Assembly (NCBI GenBank): GCA_021203425.1
Contig: JAJQBF010000171.1
Span: 1-13,556 of the forward strand
DNA length: 13,556 nt
Direction of reading: 5' to 3'
From: Clostridiales bacterium
GTDB taxonomy: Bacteria; Bacillota; Clostridia; Lachnospirales; CAG-274
Shown here piece after piece: positions 5,359 to 13,276 of this stretch. The position numbers and the translations under genes were made by a program. Positions within the stretch are counted from its first letter, which is position 1, and every line of letters begins with the position of its first letter. A model generated the notes under the pieces. That model was not told where the DNA came from and made no database searches. It worked only from the letters and a program-made list of their open reading frames with translations.

Positions 5359-8300
5359 ATGGTTGACTTTTTAATGATTTCAACCCGAAGTACAAAGCGA
5401 GGGGTTATTGAAATCTATCCTAAATTTATTATCAAAAGGAGCTCCGATTTGATGATTAGGGGCGGTGATTTCTATGCTGTTTGGCTTGAAGAAAGAGGTT
5501 TATGGTCTACAGACGAACAGGACGCCCTACAGCTTATTGACAGAGAGCTTGATATTTATGCCGAGAAAAACAAAAGCAGCTTTGATTCGAGTATAAGAGT
5601 TTTGCATATGTGGGACGCAGAGTCGAAGATGATTGATTCTTGGCATAAATACTGTCAAAAGCAGATGAGAGACAATTTTCACATGCTGGACGAAAAATTG
5701 ATATTTTCAAATACAGAAACGAATAAAAACGATTATGCAAGCAAGAAGCTTTCATATCCTCTTGAGAAAGGAAATTTGTCCGCCTATGACAGGCTGATGT
5801 CTGTATTATATTCTGAGGAGGAACGGCTTAAAATCGAGTGGGCTGTAGGGTCGGTTGTCTGCGGTGATTCCAAAAAGCTGCAAAAATTTATGGTGTTTTA
5901 CGGAGCGGCGGGAACTGGCAAATCAACCGTCCTCAATATTATTCAGCAGTTGTTTGATGGATATTACACTGTGTTTGACGCTAAGGCTCTGTGGTCGTCT
6001 ACGAACGCTTTCGCCCTGGAGCCTTTTAAGTGTAATCCTCTTGTGGCAATTCAGCACGACGGTGATTTGTCACGAATTGAGGATAACACAAGGCTTAACA
6101 GCTTGGTTTCTCACGAGCTTATGACTGTAAATGAGAAGTTCAGGTCTGCGTACTCAAACAGATTCAAATGCTTTCTGTTTATGGGCACAAATAAGCCCGT
6201 AAAGATTACGGATGCTAAGTCGGGGCTTATAAGAAGACTTATCGATGTATCACCTACAGGAAACAAGCTGGATATTTTCGAGTACAAAAATCTTATGCAG
6301 CAAATAAGTTTTGAGTTAGGAGCAATAGCCTGCCACTGCCAAAAGGTTTATTTAGACAACAAGGGAGTATTCGATAATTATATTCCTGTTACAATGCTCG
6401 GAGCGTCAAATGATTTTTACAACTTCATTCAGGATTCCTACTTTATATTTAAGAAGGAGGACGGAGTTACTCTTAAGGCTGCTTGGGAAATGTATAAAAC
6501 CTACTGTGACGAGGCCAAGGTCGGTTTTCCATATTCCCAAAGGATATTTAAGGAAGAGCTGAAAAATTATTTTAAAAATTTTACCCAGAGAGCAAGTCTT
6601 GAAGACGGCACAAGAGTCAGGAATTATTACTCGGGGTTCAGAGAAGACAAATTTGAAAATGCCGAAAAAAATGATGTTTGTGTTCCCGAACCTACTATTA
6701 TATTTGACAGCACCGAATCTGTTTTTAACAAAGAGTATGCAGACTGCCCTGCCCAGTATGCCTCTAAAGACGAAACACCTTTAAAAAAATGGGATAATGT
6801 CACAACAAAGCTGTCAGACATTGACACATCAAAAATTCACTATGTAAAACCGCCTGAAAACCATATTGTCATTGACTTTGATATTTCAGATGAAAACAGT
6901 GAAAAATCTCTTGAAAGAAATATTGAAGAGGCTGCGAAATTTCCGCCGACCTATGCTGAAATAAGCAAAAGCGGAAAGGGTGTTCATCTTCATTATATTT
7001 ACACAGGAGACGTTTCAAGCTTAAGTCGTATTTACAGCGACCATATAGAAATAAAGATATTTTCGGGAAAAAGCTCCCTAAGACGCAAATTAACCAAATG
7101 CAGCAAAATGCCCATAGCCGTAATAAGTTCCGGCTTACCGCTGAAAGGAGGAAAAAAGATGGTTAATTTTGAAACCGTAAAAAGTGAAAAAGGGTTGAGA
7201 AAGGCAATAAAAAGAAATCTCAATAAAGAAATTCACCCCAACACAAAACCAAGCATAGATTTTATATTTAAAATTCTGGAAGACGCATATAACAGCGATT
7301 TATATTTTGATGTAACCAATATGAGAAATGCCGTTTTGGCTTTTGCCGCAAACAGTACAAATCAGTCGGACTACTGCATAAAGTTAGTTAATAAAATGCA
7401 CTTTAAATCCGATGATATTTCAGCAGCGGAAAGTAAAGATGCTCCTATTATATTTTACGACGTGGAGGTTTTTCCTAATTTGTTTCTTGTAAACTGGAAA
7501 TATGAAGGAAAAGGAGCCTCTGTTGTGAGAATGATTAACCCGAGTCCCACAGAAATAGAAAACCTTATGAGATTCAGGCTCGTGGGCTTTAACTGTCGAA
7601 GATATGACAATCATATTTTGTACGGCAGGTTAATGGGTTATACCAATGAACAGCTTTATAATTTATCCCAAAAGATTGTAAACGGAAGTGCAAACTGTTT
7701 CTTCGGAGAGGCTTATAACATTTCTTATACAGATGTTTATGATTTTTGCAGTAAAAAGCAGTCTCTTAAGAAATGGGAAATTGAACTGGGTATTCACCAT
7801 CAAGAGCTGGGTCTGCCTTGGGACAAGCCTGTGCCCGAAGATATGTGGACTAAGGTTGCGGAGTACTGTGACAATGATGTTTTGGCAACAGAGACCGTTT
7901 TTAATGCAAGAAAGGCGGACTTTACGGCAAGGCAAATCTTGGCTGATGTTGCCGGTATGACGGTCAACGATACAACAAATTCTCTTACCACAAGAATTAT
8001 ATTTGGAAAGAACAGACATCCGCAGGATTCGTTTAACTACAGAAATATGGGGGCACAGGAAACCGTCGATGAAAATTATATTTGTTTTGACGAAGACGGC
8101 AAGCCTGTTTTTCCCGGCTACAAGTATGAAAACGGAAAATCCACTTACAGAGGAGAGGAAGTCGGCGAAGGAGGCTATGTATATTCCGAACCGGGAATGT
8201 ATCGCAATGTAGCTTTGCTTGACATTGCCAGTATGCACCCAAGCTCTATTGTAGCTGAAAACCTTTTCGGAGACGATTATACCGCAAGATTCAATGATAT

Positions 8301-9279
8301 TTTACAGGCAAGAATTGCCATAAAGCATAAGGAGTTTGAAAAGGCAGGTAAAATGTTGGGCGGAAAGCTGGCTAAATATTTGACGGACGAAAACACCGCC
8401 GCCGATTTGGCTCAGGCTTTGAAAATAGCAATAAATTCTGTATACGGTCTTACTTCGGCAAACTTTGAGAATCCTTTCCGTGATATTCGTAATAAGGACA
8501 ACATTGTAGCAAAACAGGGAGCCCTGTTTATGATAAATTTAAAACACGAGGTTCAAGCCAGAGGGTATACTGTTGCACATATTAAAACCGATTCTATAAA
8601 AATTCCCGATGCGAATGAAGAAATAATAAAATTCGTCACGGATTTCGGAAAAGAATACGGCTATAATTTCGAACACGAAGCCACTTATGACAGAATGTGC
8701 CTTGTAAATGACGCAGTTTATATTGCAAAATATAAGGACGGCAAGCACGCAGGGCAGTGGACGGCAACGGGAACACAGTTTCAGGTGCCCTATGTATTTA
8801 AAAAGCTGTTCAGCAAAGAAGAAATTATATTTGAAGATATGTGTGAAACAAAGTCTGTAAACGGAGCTTTATATTTGGATATGAATGAAGGCTTGCCCGA
8901 TGTTTCCGAATATGAAAAAGAATTACGCAAACTGGAAAGCAGTTATAAAAAAGGGCTTGTTTCCGATACAACCTTCGAAAGCGAGGGTCAGCGGCTGAGC
9001 AAGCTTATTGACGAGGGGCATAATTATATTTTCATAGGAAAGGTTGGCAGGTTCTGCCCTATAAAAGAAGGCAGAGGCGGCGGACTTCTTATGAGGGAAC
9101 AAAACGGCAAACACTACGCCATAACTGGTACAAAAGGCTACAGATGGCTTGAGGCTGAAAGGGTAAAGCTTTTAGACAAAGAAACCGATATTGATATTTC
9201 TTATTATAACAAGCTGATTGATGATGCTGTAGAGTCAATAAGCGCTTACGGCGATTTTGAGCAGTTTGTTAACGATTAG
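5359..9279 (+). CDS. SF3 helicase - AEP primase - family B DNA polymerase fusion
   Basis: 1306 residues carrying three replication activities. Residues about 110-330: D5/SF3-type helicase with Walker A GAAGTGKST (182-190), acidic Walker B region NPLVAIQHDGD (226-236), sensor FMGTN (274-278) and arginine pair 292-293. Residues about 460-600: archaeo-eukaryotic primase with IVIDFDI (D506, D508), SGKGVHLHY (H543) and IEIKIFSG (563-570). Residues about 695-845: 3'-5' exonuclease with FYDVEVF (D701, E703), FNCRRYD (D750) and YCDND (D840). Residues about 950-1265: PolB palm with DIASMHPSSI (D955), KIAINSVYG (1022-1030), KTDS (D1078) and KGY (1259-1261). ATG 5359 is used since ATG 5354, closer to AAGGAGG, gives only three codons; ATG 5452 also has AAAGGAG. 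Ends TAG; in-frame TAA 9295-9297. Replicates phage DNA with the SSB downstream. Domain calls are strong, biochemistry inferred. Confidence 0.92.
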   Translation: MVDFLMISTRSTKRGVIEIYPKFIIKRSSDLMIRGGDFYAVWLEERGLWSTDEQDALQLIDRELDIYAEKNKSSFDSSIRVLHMWDAESKMIDSWHKYCQKQMRDNFHMLDEKLIFSNTETNKNDYASKKLSYPLEKGNLSAYDRLMSVLYSEEERLKIEWAVGSVVCGDSKKLQKFMVFYGAAGTGKSTVLNIIQQLFDGYYTVFDAKALWSSTNAFALEPFKCNPLVAIQHDGDLSRIEDNTRLNSLVSHELMTVNEKFRSAYSNRFKCFLFMGTNKPVKITDAKSGLIRRLIDVSPTGNKLDIFEYKNLMQQISFELGAIACHCQKVYLDNKGVFDNYIPVTMLGASNDFYNFIQDSYFIFKKEDGVTLKAAWEMYKTYCDEAKVGFPYSQRIFKEELKNYFKNFTQRASLEDGTRVRNYYSGFREDKFENAEKNDVCVPEPTIIFDSTESVFNKEYADCPAQYASKDETPLKKWDNVTTKLSDIDTSKIHYVKPPENHIVIDFDISDENSEKSLERNIEEAAKFPPTYAEISKSGKGVHLHYIYTGDVSSLSRIYSDHIEIKIFSGKSSLRRKLTKCSKMPIAVISSGLPLKGGKKMVNFETVKSEKGLRKAIKRNLNKEIHPNTKPSIDFIFKILEDAYNSDLYFDVTNMRNAVLAFAANSTNQSDYCIKLVNKMHFKSDDISAAESKDAPIIFYDVEVFPNLFLVNWKYEGKGASVVRMINPSPTEIENLMRFRLVGFNCRRYDNHILYGRLMGYTNEQLYNLSQKIVNGSANCFFGEAYNISYTDVYDFCSKKQSLKKWEIELGIHHQELGLPWDKPVPEDMWTKVAEYCDNDVLATETVFNARKADFTARQILADVAGMTVNDTTNSLTTRIIFGKNRHPQDSFNYRNMGAQETVDENYICFDEDGKPVFPGYKYENGKSTYRGEEVGEGGYVYSEPGMYRNVALLDIASMHPSSIVAENLFGDDYTARFNDILQARIAIKHKEFEKAGKMLGGKLAKYLTDENTAADLAQALKIAINSVYGLTSANFENPFRDIRNKDNIVAKQGALFMINLKHEVQARGYTVAHIKTDSIKIPDANEEIIKFVTDFGKEYGYNFEHEATYDRMCLVNDAVYIAKYKDGKHAGQWTATGTQFQVPYVFKKLFSKEEIIFEDMCETKSVNGALYLDMNEGLPDVSEYEKELRKLESSYKKGLVSDTTFESEGQRLSKLIDEGHNYIFIGKVGRFCPIKEGRGGGLLMREQNGKHYAITGTKGYRWLEAERVKLLDKETDIDISYYNKLIDDAVESISAYGDFEQFVND
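7144..7161 (+). promoter_or_regulatory. internal ribosome binding site and in-frame ATG before the polymerase domain
   Basis: AAAGGAGG at 7144-7151 is followed after 7 bases by ATG 7159, which is codon 601 of the fusion gene. This is as good a start site as any in the window and lies in the linker between the AEP primase and the exonuclease/PolB part. Initiation would yield a 706-residue polymerase without helicase and primase. Seen in sequence; use inferred. Confidence 0.6.
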
Positions 9280-9311
9280 AATTATATTTTTTTGTAAAGG
9301 AGATTTTAAAA

Positions 9312-9818
9312 ATGGCATACAAAAAACTTAATAACATTTCCATCGAAAACGCAAGAATTATATTTCGCAATTTTTCCGGAAAGGAGTCAAAGTACAACAG
9401 AGCAGGCAGACGCAATTTCTGTGTTGTAATTGACGATATTGACAAAGCCCGTGAACTTACAGAAGAAGGCTGGAATGTAAGGGTTTTGGCTCCCAGAGAT
9501 GACACGGAAGAGCCTGTTTATTATATTCAGGTGGCTGTCAGTTTCGACAATATTCCGCCTAAGGTATTTATGATAACAAGGAAAAAACGTGCTTTGCTTG
9601 ACGAGGATTCCATAAACACCTTGGATTTTGCGGAAATTAACAATATGGATTTGATTCTCAGACCGTATCATTGGGAAGTAAATGATAAAACAGGCGTAAA
9701 AGCTTATCTCAAGATAATGTATGTAACAATCGAAGAGGACGAATTTGCCGAAAAATATGCCGAAGAGGAATATCCCTATGAGGAAGAAGAGGACGAGAGC
9801 GACCGTCTGCCCTTTTAA
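9312..9818 (+). CDS. phage single-stranded DNA-binding protein (SSB-like)
   Basis: 168 residues; ATG 9312 after AAAGGAG. The beginning (KKLNNISIENARIIFRNFSG) and central beta-rich region (RNFCVVIDD, WNVRVLAP, YYIQVAVSFD, VKAYLKIMYVTIEEDEF) match a family I recall immediately downstream of phage PolB-type replication genes. The last 28 residues are highly acidic and end in DRLPF, resembling the acidic tip (DIPF/DLPF type) that bacterial SSBs use to recruit partners. Position directly after the helicase-primase-polymerase gene supports a role in coating single-stranded DNA during replication. OB-fold assignment is an inference; a phage recombination mediator is the alternative. Confidence 0.75.
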   Translation: MAYKKLNNISIENARIIFRNFSGKESKYNRAGRRNFCVVIDDIDKARELTEEGWNVRVLAPRDDTEEPVYYIQVAVSFDNIPPKVFMITRKKRALLDEDSINTLDFAEINNMDLILRPYHWEVNDKTGVKAYLKIMYVTIEEDEFAEKYAEEEYPYEEEEDESDRLPF

Positions 9819-9846
9819 AGGCAAAAAAATCAGAAAGGAGTATGCT

Positions 9847-10140
9847 ATGAATCATTTTGACTATAAGAAAACCGTTTTTACCGTAGGCGTATTTGACAAA
9901 GTTACTTCTGATGACGAATTTAAAAAAATTGTATTTGATTCCATCGGACGGTATAAAAAATGCGACTGGGGCGATACCTGTAAAGAGGATTCGGAAAGTA
10001 ATAATTATGCATTGAATAACGAAGAACGTATTTTGGCAGTTTATATTTACCGCAAAGGAACACCCGACGAAACAAAAATCTGGATTATTACGGAATGGGA
10101 CAGAAGTGCTACAACAATTTTGTTTCCCTCCGAATATTGA
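9847..10140 (+). CDS. 97-aa conserved protein of phages and plasmids, unknown function
   Basis: ATG 9847 is preceded by AAAGGAG (9834-9840). The frame is open upstream to 9745, but that region belongs to the SSB gene in another frame and has no ribosome binding site. The protein (FDKVTSDDEFKKIVFDSIGR, KKCDWGDTCKEDSE, then IWIITEWDRSATTILFPSEY) is small, soluble and strongly conserved-looking at the C terminus; I recall it as a recurring small protein of clostridial conjugative elements and phages, sometimes labelled plasmid-related. No catalytic motif is evident. TGA 10138-10140 lies beside the AAAGGA that serves the helicase gene. Confidence 0.7.
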   Translation: MNHFDYKKTVFTVGVFDKVTSDDEFKKIVFDSIGRYKKCDWGDTCKEDSESNNYALNNEERILAVYIYRKGTPDETKIWIITEWDRSATTILFPSEY

Positions 10141-10154
10141 AAGGATATTTGAAA

Positions 10155-11384
10155 ATGAGTGCTGCGGAATTATATGACTATCAGTTAAAGGCTGTAAGTC
10201 AGATGAAAAACGGCTGTATTCTCTGCGGCGGTGTTGGTTCGGGTAAGTCGAAAACGGCTCTTGCTTATTATTATATTCGTATGGGCGGAGCTTGGGAAAC
10301 TCTTATAGGAGAGGATTTTATACCTATGGGCGACCCTCCCAAAGATTTATACATAATTACAACAGCCAGAAAACGCGACCCATTGGAGTGGGAGGGTGAG
10401 TTTACACCCTTCCTTATCTCCGAAAATCCCGATGAAAAATTATATTGTCATAAAGCGACGGTTGATTCTTGGAACAATATAAAGAAGTATTCGGAAGTTA
10501 AAGGAGCTTTCTTTATATTTGACGAATAGAGGGTTGTGGGAAAGGGTCAGTGGGTAAAGGCTTTTCTGCAAATTGCCAAAAACAACGAATGGATATTACT
10601 TTCGGCTACTCCCGAGGACACTTGGCTTGATTATATTCCTGTGTTTATTGCAAACGGCTTTTATAAAAACAGAACAGATTTTATGAGAAAGCACGTTGTA
10701 TTTTCACGAATGAGTAAATTTCCCAAGGTTGACAGGTACATAAACACAGGACGGCTTATAAGGCTTAGAAATTCCATACTTATTAATATGGACTTTAACA
10801 GACAGACGGTATCACATCACGAAGACATTTATGTCAAATATGATATTTCAGCCTATAAGGACATTATGCGAAACCGTTGGAATATTTGGGACAATGAGCC
10901 TATCGTAAATGCAGGTGAGCTGTGTTATGCACTGCGAAAAGCTGTTAATACAGATGAATTCAGAAGTGTGGCTGTTCTTGAGATTATGGAGAAGCATCCG
11001 AAGGCTATTATATTTTACAACTTTGACTATGAGCTTGATATTCTTAAAAACTTGGGTTACGGACCGAATACGGAAATCGCCCAGTGGAACGGACACAAAC
11101 ATCAGCCAGTGCCCGAGGGAGTCAGATGGGTCTATTTGGTGCAGTATACCGCCGGCTGCGAAGGCTGGAACTGCATAAAGACAGACACAATTATATTTTA
11201 CTCACAAAACTATTCTTATAAAGTTATGACACAGGCAAGCGGAAGAATCGACAGGCTGAATACACCATACACAGATTTATATTATTACCACTTAAAAAGC
11301 CGTTCGGGAATAGATTTGGCTATAAGCAAAGCTCTCAAAGCCAAGAAAAAATTTAATGAAGGGAGATTTGTACATGGAAAATGA
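10155..11384 (+). CDS. SF2 DNA helicase with internal amber codon
   Basis: 409 codons. ATG 10155 follows AAAGGA; the further upstream ATG 10095 lies inside the previous gene. Motifs: Q-like start LYDYQLKAV, Walker A GGVGSGKSK (25-33), motif II FIFDE at 120-124, TAG as codon 125, then RVVGKGQWVKAF, motif III LLSAT (148-152), motif V-like TAGCEGWN (332-339) and motif VI QASGRIDR (360-367). Phage homologues I recall read FIFDEQR here, so the TAG occupies a Gln position right after the Walker B acid. Without readthrough, the 124-aa product lacks motifs III-VI and is inactive; GTG 10536 has no ribosome binding site. Probably unwinds DNA during replication or recombination. Overlaps the next gene by 11 bases. 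Confidence 0.85.
10527..10529 (+). other. internal in-frame amber codon in helicase motif II
   Basis: TAG follows GAC GAA (the DE of Walker B) and precedes RVVG in the same frame, with all later helicase motifs preserved downstream. Relatives have Gln in this position, so it fits either amber read as Gln or a CAG to TAG mutation. Confidence 0.8.
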
Positions 11385-11520
11385 TGATGCTTTACAAATT
11401 CAAAAAGCAGTTAAGGCTTCGAAGAATCTTGAGGATGCAATCAAAAAGTTATCTAAAACGTTTGAAGATACAGTTATAAAGAGTATAACCAACTTAAAAC
11501 GTACAGTTGATGAAATTTAA
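11374..11520 (+). CDS. 48-aa helical protein
   Basis: ATG 11374 overlaps the end of the helicase gene and is preceded by GAAGGGAG. It encodes 48 residues (MENDDALQIQKAVKASKNLE..., ending NLKRTVDEI, TAA 11518-11520) with a regular heptad-like spacing of hydrophobic residues, indicating an amphipathic helix or coiled coil. No family recognised. Its position between a helicase and the amidase, with a proper ribosome binding site for the next gene after it, supports it as a real gene. Confidence 0.6.
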   Translation: MENDDALQIQKAVKASKNLEDAIKKLSKTFEDTVIKSITNLKRTVDEI

Positions 11521-11537
11521 ATGAAAGGAAGGATACA

Positions 11538-12467
11538 ATGAGCATTGATATTTTAGAAAAAACAAGCACGGTTAATACAAGTTACAGTAAAAACAGGTCA
11601 ATAAGCTATATAGTCCTGCATTATACAGCAGGGACTACGAGTAAGCCGGGAGCGGCAAGTAATGTTGCAGCCTATTTTAAAAGCGGAAACGCAGGCGGTT
11701 CGGCGGATTATATTGTGGATGATGAGAATATTGTTCTTTACAACCCTGATATTACTAACCGTTACTGCTGGTCTGTAGGCGGCAGCAAGTATGCATCTTT
11801 GACAACAGCAGAAGGAGCTAAATATTATGATAAGTGTAAAAATACCAATAGCATAAGCATAGAAATTTGCAGTAATAAGACAAATACTTCTTCACTGTCT
11901 GCCTATGACACAGACTGGCATTTTACAGAAAAAGCTGTTGCAAGAGCCCTTGAGCTTACGAAATACTTAATGAAAAAGTATGATATTTCAGCCGAAAATG
12001 TTATTATGCACCATCACGTTACGGGCAAGGTTTGCCCTAATCCGTGGTGCGTTAATTCAGACAGACTGTCACAGTGGGAAAGTTTTAAAGCAAAATTAAC
12101 TGAAGAAACAACAGAGGAGGACGAAGAAATGGTTGAATCAATTGTAATGAATGTAAACGGAATAGGATGTACCGTAAATAGAATTTTGAAGGACGGAAAA
12201 AATTATATTTGCCTTGCCGATTTGGCAGGAAACGGTTTTGATGTGGGCTATAACAGTAATACTAAAATGCCGAGCCTGAGCAATACAATAAAGGATATTC
12301 CTATAAAGGTTGACGGACAGGATAAAACCGTTAAGTCTGTCAACATTGGCGGTTATCATTTCAGCAAAGTAAGAGAGCTCATTGATATTTTGGGCGGTAT
12401 GGAAATCGATTATAAAGATGAAACCGTAATAATAAACAATGTCGGAAAGGATGAAGCAGATGATTGA
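11538..12467 (+). CDS. N-acetylmuramoyl-L-alanine amidase endolysin
   Basis: 309 residues; ATG 11538 follows GAAAGGAAGG. Residues 20-185 are an Amidase_2 (T7 lysozyme-like) domain: YIVLHYTAG with zinc ligand H28, SADYIVDDENIVL, SIEICSN (E109) and MHHHVTGKVCPNPW with ligands H158 and C166 and the catalytic-type K164. After an acidic linker TEETTEEDEEM, residues 198-309 contain two related beta-rich units resembling the stalk domain of the copper amine oxidase N-terminal type (IVMNVNG...NYICLADLAG; IPIKVDG...KVRELIDILGG), a likely wall-binding part. No signal peptide, so release would need a holin. An internal ribosome binding site before M198 may produce the binding part alone. Cuts the peptide-glycan bond of the wall at lysis. 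Confidence 0.9.
   Translation: MSIDILEKTSTVNTSYSKNRSISYIVLHYTAGTTSKPGAASNVAAYFKSGNAGGSADYIVDDENIVLYNPDITNRYCWSVGGSKYASLTTAEGAKYYDKCKNTNSISIEICSNKTNTSSLSAYDTDWHFTEKAVARALELTKYLMKKYDISAENVIMHHHVTGKVCPNPWCVNSDRLSQWESFKAKLTEETTEEDEEMVESIVMNVNGIGCTVNRILKDGKNYICLADLAGNGFDVGYNSNTKMPSLSNTIKDIPIKVDGQDKTVKSVNIGGYHFSKVRELIDILGGMEIDYKDETVIINNVGKDEADD
12113..12131 (+). promoter_or_regulatory. internal ribosome binding site before the endolysin C-terminal domain
   Basis: AGAGGAGG at 12113-12120 is followed after 8 bases by ATG 12129 in frame (M198), exactly at the acidic linker between the amidase and the stalk domain. Several Gram-positive phage endolysins (e.g. Lys170, CD27L, CTP1L) make their wall-binding domain from such an internal start and assemble it with the full-length enzyme. 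Note that Glu-rich linkers can create GAGGAGG by codon choice, so chance is possible. Confidence 0.5.
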
Positions 12468-13140
12468 CATTAAACAAACAAAAATATGCGGTATAATAGA
12501 AGCTATTAGGGGAATGAGAAACCCTATGAACAGCTGGGATAAAATCGACACCGTCGAAAATGAAAATCATATTAATATTGGCGAAAATGATTATGCTTTG
12601 ATGATGAAGCTGTCAAAAGCCGGATCTGTTCACGGTAAATTTAAACGTATGATTATTGTTTATGCCGATATTACAGCACCTTTATATTGGTGGAAGGAGT
12701 ACGATACATATAAGGTAGGAACCGTTGCAAACAGCTGTTCAACTATGCATAAAATTGCCGATAAGGAATTTACAGTCGAGGATTTCAGCAGAGAACACCT
12801 TTCAGGAATTACAACAAGTTTATGGATTAATGCAGACGGAACAGCATATTATACTTCGCCCTATGATTTTCTGCAAATTATCTGTAGTGTTTTAAATAAT
12901 TACAGGGATAAATTTATTAAAACCAAAAACAAAGATTACTGGTGGCAGACGATTCAGCTTTTGCCTTCTTCTTACAATCAAAAGCGGACGGTTATGCTGA
13001 ATTATGAAGTGCTGACAAACATTTATATTTACAGAAAGGACCACAAGCTTGATGAATGGAGAGATTTCTGTAAATGGATAGAAGATTTGCCTCTTTCGGA
13101 GCTTATAACAGGAAAGGATGAAACGAATGAACAAAAGTAA
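12460..13140 (+). CDS. conserved phage protein, possibly ThyX-like fold
   Basis: 226 residues. ATG 12460 is chosen because GGAAAGG ends at 12450; in-frame ATGs at 12439 and 12451 lie in or before that site. The stretch KLSKAG..HGKFKRMIIVYADITAPLYWWKEYDTYKVGTVANSCSTMH is highly patterned and reminds me of the FAD-dependent thymidylate synthase (ThyX) arrangement of small-side-chain loop, helix and S-T-Y/H tail, but the ThyX RHRxxSxxxxSxRY signature is not present as such (TYKVGTVANSCSTMH in that place). Later SYNQKRTVMLNYEVL is also family-conserved. I recall it as a common clostridial phage protein without assigned function. A role in nucleotide metabolism would suit its neighbours; confidence in that is low. 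It overlaps the next gene by 14 bases. Confidence 0.75.
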   Translation: MIDIKQTKICGIIEAIRGMRNPMNSWDKIDTVENENHINIGENDYALMMKLSKAGSVHGKFKRMIIVYADITAPLYWWKEYDTYKVGTVANSCSTMHKIADKEFTVEDFSREHLSGITTSLWINADGTAYYTSPYDFLQIICSVLNNYRDKFIKTKNKDYWWQTIQLLPSSYNQKRTVMLNYEVLTNIYIYRKDHKLDEWRDFCKWIEDLPLSELITGKDETNEQK

Positions 13141-13276
13141 AGGCTGTAATATATTTTTAATGACTGTCTGTATTTGCGCAGTTCTTGCCACAATTATATT
13201 TTTGCCTATTATACTGGGGGTTAAGATTTTTGATATTTTTGAGAAGAAAAATCTGAAAATTTATGGCCAGTTTTAA
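13127..13276 (+). CDS. 49-aa membrane protein
   Basis: ATG 13127 (AAAGGA upstream, overlapping the previous gene by 14 bases) codes for MNKSKGCNIFLMTVCICA and a long hydrophobic stretch to about residue 37 (VLATIIFLPIILGV), then a basic tail KIFDIFEKKNLKIYGQF, ending TAA 13274-13276. One or two membrane helices with a positively charged C terminus. It is the last gene before the repeat cluster. A holin-like role is conceivable given the endolysin two genes upstream, but nothing specific supports that. Confidence 0.6.
   Translation: MNKSKGCNIFLMTVCICAVLATIIFLPIILGVKIFDIFEKKNLKIYGQF

Noticed and set aside
7663..8238. 191-codon open frame on the minus strand
   Set aside because: Lies fully inside the polymerase exonuclease region, has no ribosome binding site or recognisable domain, and is Cys/Ile/Phe-rich as expected for an antisense shadow.
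9387..9824. 145-codon open frame on the minus strand
   Set aside because: Antisense of the SSB-like gene, low-complexity Phe/Ile-rich start produced by the acidic codons of the sense strand.
63..13276. UGA recoding (genetic code 4) as the explanation of interrupted genes
   Set aside because: Several genes end properly at TGA with overlapping ATGA junctions, e.g. 4726-4728 and 12465-12467.
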